The position numbers and the translations under genes are program-made. The notes under the pieces were generated by a model, which made no database searches, had not been told where the DNA came from, and saw only the letters and a program-made list of their open reading frames with translations. Shown piece after piece: positions 7,053-10,841 of a stretch of DNA of 10,841 bases; position 1 is the first letter of the stretch; every line of letters starts with the position of its first letter. The stretch comes from Deltaproteobacteria bacterium (GTDB lineage: Bacteria > SAR324 > NAC60-12). Location: positions 1-10,841 of the forward strand of contig DPLM01000263.1 of assembly GCA_003541985.1 (NCBI GenBank), given 5' to 3'.

Positions 7053-8180
7053 ATGCCCTGGGATCCTAATCCCAACAATGACCGCTTTGATCCTTTGCCG
7101 AATGAAAAGACGATGAAGGCTGTAGTGACCGCGGGTAATGGGGGATTCGAACAACTCCAATGCCGAGTAGTCAAACGCCCTCAACCTCGAGCTGGAGAAG
7201 TTCTCATAAAAGTCCTTGCAGCTGGGATTAACAATACGGAAATCAATACACGGATTGGTTGGTATTCGGATGCTGTGTCAGGTTCAACTGCTGAAATCGC
7301 AGTAGCTGGCTCCGGATCGCTTAACGCAGACGGAGGTTGGAACGCGGCCACCCCATTCCCTTTTATTCAGGGTACAGATTGTTGTGGAGAGGTAGCCGAG
7401 GTAGGCGCAGGTGGCAATAAGGAACTCCTAGGGAAACGTGTGCTAGTTCGTCCCTGTATGCGTCCAAAGGGATTTGACTCGATGAAAAACATCTGGATGG
7501 GTTCAGATTTTGACGGTGCCTTTGCCCAGTTTGTCAAGGTTCTTCAAACAGAGGTTTTTCCCGTGGAATGTGACTGGAGTGCTGTAGAGCTGGCAACGAT
7601 TCCTTGTGCCTATGGGACAGCAGAAAATATGATTCAGCGAGCAGGGATTCAAGATGGAGAGCAGGTCTTGATCACAGGGGCATCAGGCGGAGTTGGCTCG
7701 GCAGCGCTCCAATTAGTTAAACTTCGAGGTGCGGAAGTAATTGCTTTGGTCTCTTCAACGAAACAGGCTCAAATTCTGGAGCTTGGTGCCGTGAGAGTAT
7801 TGGAAAGGAATCAAAATCTTATTGAGTCTATCGGGGAAGAATCTATCGATGTAGTCATTGACATTGTAGCAGGTAAAACATTTCATTCCCTGCTCAAGGT
7901 ACTCAAACGAGGTGGGCGTTATGTCTCTGCAGGAGCGATTGGTGGACCGCTAGTTTCTTTTGATACGCGAACTTTTTATCTTAAGGACTTGCAGTTGATT
8001 GGTTGTACTGCCTGGGATGAACCCGTGTTGCCAAGCCTAGTTTCCTACATTGAAAAAAATCAAATAAAGCCATTGCTAGCCAAGACATTTCCACTTGAAA
8101 TGATTGCCAAAGCTCAACAGGAATTCTTACTCAAAAAGCATGTTGGGAATTTTGTGCTTAATCCCCCCGAAAAAATGTAG
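7053..8180 (+). CDS. Medium-chain dehydrogenase/reductase, quinone-reductase-like, zinc-independent type
   Basis: This 375-residue cytoplasmic oxidoreductase belongs to the MDR superfamily (COG0604 type). The GroES-like N-terminal domain starts at about residue 21 (MKAVVTAGNGG). The Rossmann cofactor domain has the glycine motif GASGGVG at 209-215, so it should use NAD(P)H. The usual zinc-ligand Cys near the start is replaced by Asn (AGINNTEINTRIGWY, about 58-72), the usual GHE is GTD (107-109), and no structural Cys cluster is present. This argues for a zinc-free reductase rather than a classical alcohol dehydrogenase. The start at 7053 is supported by AGGA at 7044-7047. It adds a 20-residue Pro/Asn/Asp-rich leader; a shorter start at 7113 has little ribosome binding site support. 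An insert rich in Gly, Ala and Ser (about 73-102) separates strands of the first domain. It appears to be its own transcription unit. The substrate is unknown. Confidence 0.88.
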   Translation: MPWDPNPNNDRFDPLPNEKTMKAVVTAGNGGFEQLQCRVVKRPQPRAGEVLIKVLAAGINNTEINTRIGWYSDAVSGSTAEIAVAGSGSLNADGGWNAATPFPFIQGTDCCGEVAEVGAGGNKELLGKRVLVRPCMRPKGFDSMKNIWMGSDFDGAFAQFVKVLQTEVFPVECDWSAVELATIPCAYGTAENMIQRAGIQDGEQVLITGASGGVGSAALQLVKLRGAEVIALVSSTKQAQILELGAVRVLERNQNLIESIGEESIDVVIDIVAGKTFHSLLKVLKRGGRYVSAGAIGGPLVSFDTRTFYLKDLQLIGCTAWDEPVLPSLVSYIEKNQIKPLLAKTFPLEMIAKAQQEFLLKKHVGNFVLNPPEKM

Positions 8181-8229
8181 AATGAATAAAAACAATAACT
8201 TTGTTTGATTTCTCAAGAAACAGCTTAAT

Positions 8230-8258
8230 AGAACTCAGTTTTTTCGAAAAAAGGTTCT
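8230..8258. repeat. AT-rich palindrome at the 3' side of the dehydrogenase gene
   Basis: The perfect palindrome TTTTTTCGAAAAAA (8239-8252) is flanked by AGAAC (8230-8234) and GTTCT (8254-8258), which also pair. It lies about 50 bases past the dehydrogenase stop and at the ragged end of the aldo/keto reductase remnant. A weak bidirectional terminator is possible, but the stem has few GC pairs. Confidence 0.3.
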
Positions 8259-8616
8259 GTAGCTAAATTGAGAGTATTTTCGAAATAAGCTTGTTAAGAA
8301 TACACCAGTCCACGGTGCATCATTAAAGTCTCTGGCTCGGCCTTGAAAGCGGGAACAAATTCTACTCACCTTAGTAGAACAGATGAACTCATCTGGGTTT
8401 TGCTGACGCAGCAATTTCCCAATCTGATGTTCAATTGATCCATGGCCGCACCAGGGTGCTGTATCATAGTGGCGAATGCCTACAGACCACGTTGCGAGTG
8501 TTTCGTGTGATTGTGTTTCTGAGACACGCTCGAACAATTCACCGAGCTCCTCCAAAACCAAGTATTGGAAGATTAAGATTAGTCTGCCCAAGTTATCTTT
8601 GGGGTAGTTTATTCAA
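8235..8616 (-). pseudogene. Broken aldo/keto reductase (D-threo-aldose 1-dehydrogenase / L-fucose dehydrogenase-like), N-terminal remnant
   Basis: The minus strand preserves the N-terminal third of an aldo/keto reductase split over two frames. One frame, from about 8616, gives LGQTNLNLPILGFGGA after an in-frame TAA at 8593-8595. The other, after a shift near 8541-8555, gives LGELFERVSE, GIRHYDTAPWCGHG, IGKLLRQQNPDEFICSTKV and NDAPWTG. These match the conserved N-terminal blocks of this subfamily, including the DTAPWYGHG catalytic block. In that block the Asp is kept but the catalytic Tyr is Cys (codon 8448-8450). Similarity fades after about 8300. Roughly 200 further residues expected of a family member (about 320-340 in total) are absent. 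Four separate defects, namely nonsense, frameshift, lost Tyr and truncation, mark it as a decayed gene. It lies downstream of the dehydratase on the same strand, so it may once have been the last gene of that operon and supplied the sugar-oxidising first step. Confidence 0.8.
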
Positions 8617-8734
8617 TTTCGAATGAAGTATTTTTTGTGGGTAGTCTTTTGGAGAGGGCAATTTGGAAATTGACCGCTTGTGCTCTAACAATTGCTACAA
8701 GTGGTAAATTTAAGAAACGAGGCATGGGAAATTT
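8617..8734. other. Spacer between the pseudogene and the dehydratase gene
   Basis: There is no gene here. CCGCTTGT (8674-8681) pairs with ACAAGTGG (8697-8704) in an 8-base stem with one G-T pair and a 15-base loop. It lies about 30-60 bases past the dehydratase stop and could be a 3' hairpin for that transcript, but no clear T-run follows on the minus strand. Confidence 0.35.
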
Positions 8735-9892
8735 TCAGTATGGTGAGAGCCAGCTTTCTTTAATACCAAGTCCAAATCCAGGCCGATCATCCAATTCCAT
8801 CCAACCGTCTTTTGGAATTTTTTGGTCTGGTAGGTCGTTGGTTTCCTCTAACGGGATTCCTGGTGCTCCTCTCACAAAATATTCTAGCCAGGGAACACAA
8901 GATAAAGCGTGTGAGAAATGTTGACCGTAAGGGTTACGCCCACCTGCATGTAGCATCACTTTCTTACCAGCTGACTCAGCAATAGCAGCAATTTTCAAAC
9001 AGGTTGTTAGGCCCCCCACCCAATTGATATCGGGTTGTAAGATATCTACTACATCATTGGAAACAGCCCATTGAAATGGGAAATGGCTGTACCAGTGTTC
9101 CCCAGTCGTCAAAGTTTGCCAGGGAAGTTCTTTACGTAGAGAAATGTGACCTAAGAAATCCTCAGATAACAAACATTCTTCCATCCATCTTAAACGACAA
9201 TGTCGAAGCTGCTCAGCCAATCGAACAGTATATTCAACATCCAACGCCATCCAGCAATCGAGCATCAATTCAGAATCATCACCGATGATAGATCTCGCTT
9301 TTTCAACAAAATCCACGTTCTTTTTTAAACCATCCAAGCCATCGGCAGGCCCGTAAGGACAAGCAAGCTTAAATGCCCTAAAGCCCAATTCTTTGTACCA
9401 TTCGACATCGTTTCCAGTTGCATAGCAAAAAATTTTCTTTTCTTTGGGCCCACCAATGAGGGAATAAACAGGTATGCCCAATGATTTTGCCTTCGCGTCC
9501 CAGAGAGCCAGATCAATAGCGCTGATTGCGTAGGAAGCAAGGCCCACTGTTCCAAAGGGCTTTGTCAAACGGAACATCATGTCTGAAATCATTTCTACAG
9601 CAAAACCATCCTGACCCACTAAATTTGGTGCAAGATGATCCCTTATAATGGTTGCTGCTACAGCACCATGGTCTGTCATCCCCAAGCCCCAGTCCCCATT
9701 TTCCAAAGTAATTTTACACCAAACACTGTTCCACTTAGGAAGCCATAGGCTGCGGTGTGCTTTGACTGATGGGAAGCGTGACATGGGATTGGCGACTTCA
9801 TCGGTTTCAGCCCAGGACAGTTTTCTTGGTTTTGAAGTGAAGTTCTTTTTCGGAAATTCAACTTTAACACATTCAATGGATTTAATTTTCAT
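8735..9892 (-). CDS. Enolase-superfamily sugar-acid dehydratase, L-rhamnonate dehydratase-like
   Basis: This 385-residue protein is close in length and pattern to L-rhamnonate dehydratase (RhmD), which uses Mg2+ to remove water from an aldonic acid, giving a 2-keto-3-deoxy acid. The capping domain (about 1-125) is followed by the barrel. Metal ligands are readable as D212 (LMLDCWM), E238 (WMEECL) and E265 (TTGEHW). The His/Asp dyad is H315 (VMLHAGG) with D288 (LQPD), and H266 follows the third metal ligand. CYATG (166-170), VGGLTT (292-297) and RPGFG near the C-terminus also match RhmD. The N-terminal specificity loop differs: the segment before NPMS (35-38) reads WAETDEVA, without the His that RhmD has in its equivalent stretch. 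A related acid such as L-fuconate, L-lyxonate or another deoxy acid is therefore possible. It starts 28 bases after the aldolase-fold gene, which suggests one operon; the ATG has no strong ribosome binding site. Confidence 0.85.
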   Translation of the reverse strand: MKIKSIECVKVEFPKKNFTSKPRKLSWAETDEVANPMSRFPSVKAHRSLWLPKWNSVWCKITLENGDWGLGMTDHGAVAATIIRDHLAPNLVGQDGFAVEMISDMMFRLTKPFGTVGLASYAISAIDLALWDAKAKSLGIPVYSLIGGPKEKKIFCYATGNDVEWYKELGFRAFKLACPYGPADGLDGLKKNVDFVEKARSIIGDDSELMLDCWMALDVEYTVRLAEQLRHCRLRWMEECLLSEDFLGHISLRKELPWQTLTTGEHWYSHFPFQWAVSNDVVDILQPDINWVGGLTTCLKIAAIAESAGKKVMLHAGGRNPYGQHFSHALSCVPWLEYFVRGAPGIPLEETNDLPDQKIPKDGWMELDDRPGFGLGIKESWLSPY

Positions 9893-9920
9893 TTGTCATG
9901 CAGAGAATAAGATTCAATAA

Positions 9921-10628
9921 CTAAAGGGAAAGTAAATGATTCATAAAGCCATCGTAATGTTTCATGTACAAACCATCATAAAAATATTTCTTCATTGATC
10001 TTGCCTTCTCTGTAGGTATCAGATCCCAGCTATTTTGGGTTCCAACTACAGAGAGATGAAGCGAGCAAGCGATATTCAGCATATAAGTAGACATAAATGC
10101 CTCTTCAATACAGTGTCCTGAAACCAGCGCACCATGATTTTTGAGGAAAAGAACATTTTTGTTCTCAAAAGCCTCAACAAGTCTCTGAATGTTTAGTTCA
10201 GCTGGGTTTGAATTATATTCATTGAAATAACCACAAGAATCCATGAAACAGCAAGAGTGCTGAGTCAATCGAGGTTCGAACACAAAATCAGTTCTTGTCG
10301 CAACTGTTGTAATGGGTTGGGTATGAATATGAAAAACACACTTGTGGGTATCCAATTGTTGGTGCACAGGAATGTGAAAATACGAGGCAGCTTCAAGGGG
10401 CCTCATCTCACCAACGAATGATTCTTTTTCTTTATCATAAACCGATATATTGTCCTCATTCACAAGATCCCAATGAACATGACCAGGTGTGATTAAAACC
10501 AAATTTAAGGATAACGGATCGTCATAACTGATGTGATTCCACACGCCCTCGACCAGTGAATGAAGTGAGCCTAAATGATGAGCAGAAACAAAATTTTGTA
10601 TCACAGATCTTGAGTGTCTTAGGATCAT
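9921..10628 (-). CDS. Class II aldolase/adducin-fold protein
   Basis: This 235-residue protein has the class II aldolase fold shared by L-fuculose-phosphate aldolase, ribulose-phosphate epimerase and adducin. The zinc ligands are visible as H100-x-H102 (FHIHTQ) and H165 (KNHGALVSG). The substrate loop GVWNHIS (28-34) is of the adducin-like type. In fuculose-phosphate aldolase the catalytic Glu lies four residues before a conserved His. Here that position is Ala81 ahead of His85, with Glu79 two residues earlier, so classic aldol cleavage is doubtful. I chose the ATG at 10628 because it overlaps the TGA of the upstream ABC ATPase gene as ATGA, a typical coupled start. A TTG at 10640 would add four residues and is less convincing. 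The gene precedes the dehydratase, so it probably acts on its product or on a related sugar derivative, but its reaction is uncertain. Confidence 0.85.
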   Translation of the reverse strand: MILRHSRSVIQNFVSAHHLGSLHSLVEGVWNHISYDDPLSLNLVLITPGHVHWDLVNEDNISVYDKEKESFVGEMRPLEAASYFHIPVHQQLDTHKCVFHIHTQPITTVATRTDFVFEPRLTQHSCCFMDSCGYFNEYNSNPAELNIQRLVEAFENKNVLFLKNHGALVSGHCIEEAFMSTYMLNIACSLHLSVVGTQNSWDLIPTEKARSMKKYFYDGLYMKHYDGFMNHLLSL

Positions 10629-10841
10629 GAATCTAACCAATTCTGTTTTATATCAAGCGTTGGAATCGACCCAATAAGATCTTGAGTGTATTTATTCTTA
10701 GGAGTTTTAATAATTGATTTACAATTGCCGATCTCAACAACAAAACCATTTTTCATTACAACCAGTTCATCGCATGCATTATAAGCAGTTGTAAGATCGT
10801 GTGTTATATAAAGAATTGATATCTGATGATTTAAATTTAAA
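10625..10841 (-). CDS. ABC transporter ATP-binding protein, Opp/Dpp type, C-terminal part
   Basis: The last 71 residues of an ATPase enter from the right edge. They contain the switch-His segment ISILYITHDL followed by DELVVMKNGFVVEIG. The C-terminal segment YTQDLIGSIPTLD is typical of the oligopeptide/dipeptide transporter domain that follows the nucleotide-binding domain in OppD/OppF/DppD/DppF proteins. Walker A and the signature motif would lie outside the window. The stop codon TGA overlaps the ATG of the aldolase-fold gene by four bases (ATGA), so translation is coupled. Opp-type transporters can carry sugars and oligosaccharides as well as peptides. The downstream sugar-acid genes make a carbohydrate substrate likely here, as an inference. 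Confidence 0.88.
   Translation of the reverse strand, partial: LNLNHQISILYITHDLTTAYNACDELVVMKNGFVVEIGNCKSIIKTPKNKYTQDLIGSIPTLDIKQNWLDS

Noticed and set aside
8239..8285. Repeated TTTTCGAAA motifs as insertion-sequence ends or an attachment site
   Set aside because: The two copies are short and AT-rich, no transposase fragment or target duplication is visible, and they fall within the decayed gene.
8235..8591. The 118-codon minus-strand frame as an intact small hypothetical protein
   Set aside because: Its middle matches aldo/keto reductase blocks, and the missing N-terminal block is found in the neighbouring frame, so it is part of a broken larger gene.
8435..8924. Two plus-strand open frames of 63 and 95 codons near the aldo/keto reductase remnant and the dehydratase end
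   Set aside because: One is antisense to conserved aldo/keto reductase blocks and the other runs into the dehydratase gene; neither peptide looks like a known protein.
9921..10628. Naming the aldolase-fold gene fucA or araD
   Set aside because: The Glu at the usual catalytic position is not present and the loop is adducin-like, so the symbol would overstate what is known.
10626..10640. TTG at 10640 as the start of the aldolase-fold gene
   Set aside because: The ATG at 10628 overlaps the upstream stop as ATGA, which is a much more typical coupled start; the TTG has no good ribosome binding site.

Overview
The window reads as chromosomal DNA from a moderately AT-leaning Gram-negative bacterium, probably a proteobacterium. 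The reasons are a Sec-exported periplasmic binding protein with no lipobox, a MalF-type permease with a large predicted periplasmic loop, and compact operons with overlapping start and stop codons. Nothing in the sequence fixes the genus. There are no RNA genes, CRISPR arrays, phage genes or recognisable insertion sequences.

Layout. The left edge (1-235) holds an open frame running in from outside, of uncertain status. A minus-strand gene (236-1735) encodes a tandem two-domain glycerophosphodiester phosphodiesterase. A 447-base AT-rich divergent intergenic region follows. Then comes a plus-strand ABC importer operon (2183-6825): binding protein, a hairpin that probably tunes expression, two permeases and a MalK/UgpC-type ATPase. 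A 227-base gap with two perfect 15-base palindromes separates it from a plus-strand quinone-reductase-like medium-chain dehydrogenase (7053-8180).

The right third lies on the minus strand. Reading leftwards from the right edge it has the C-terminus of an Opp/Dpp-type ABC ATPase, a class II aldolase/adducin-fold protein joined to it by an ATGA overlap, an L-rhamnonate-dehydratase-like enolase-superfamily enzyme, and a decayed aldo/keto reductase (8235-8616). The aldo/keto reductase has a stop codon, a frameshift, a lost catalytic Tyr and a missing C-terminal two thirds.

How the parts may work together (inference). The left half resembles a Ugp-like arrangement, with an ABC importer beside a cytoplasmic diesterase; glycerophosphodiesters or a related polyol-phosphate are candidate substrates. 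The right half resembles a non-phosphorylating deoxy-sugar or sugar-acid pathway: Opp-type uptake, oxidation by an aldo/keto reductase (now broken here), acid dehydration, and an aldolase-fold enzyme. No transcription regulator is encoded in the window. The least expected features are the aldo/keto reductase remnant, the tandem diesterase beside a transporter, the permease with a roughly 145-residue inserted loop, and the aldolase-fold protein that lacks the usual catalytic Glu.
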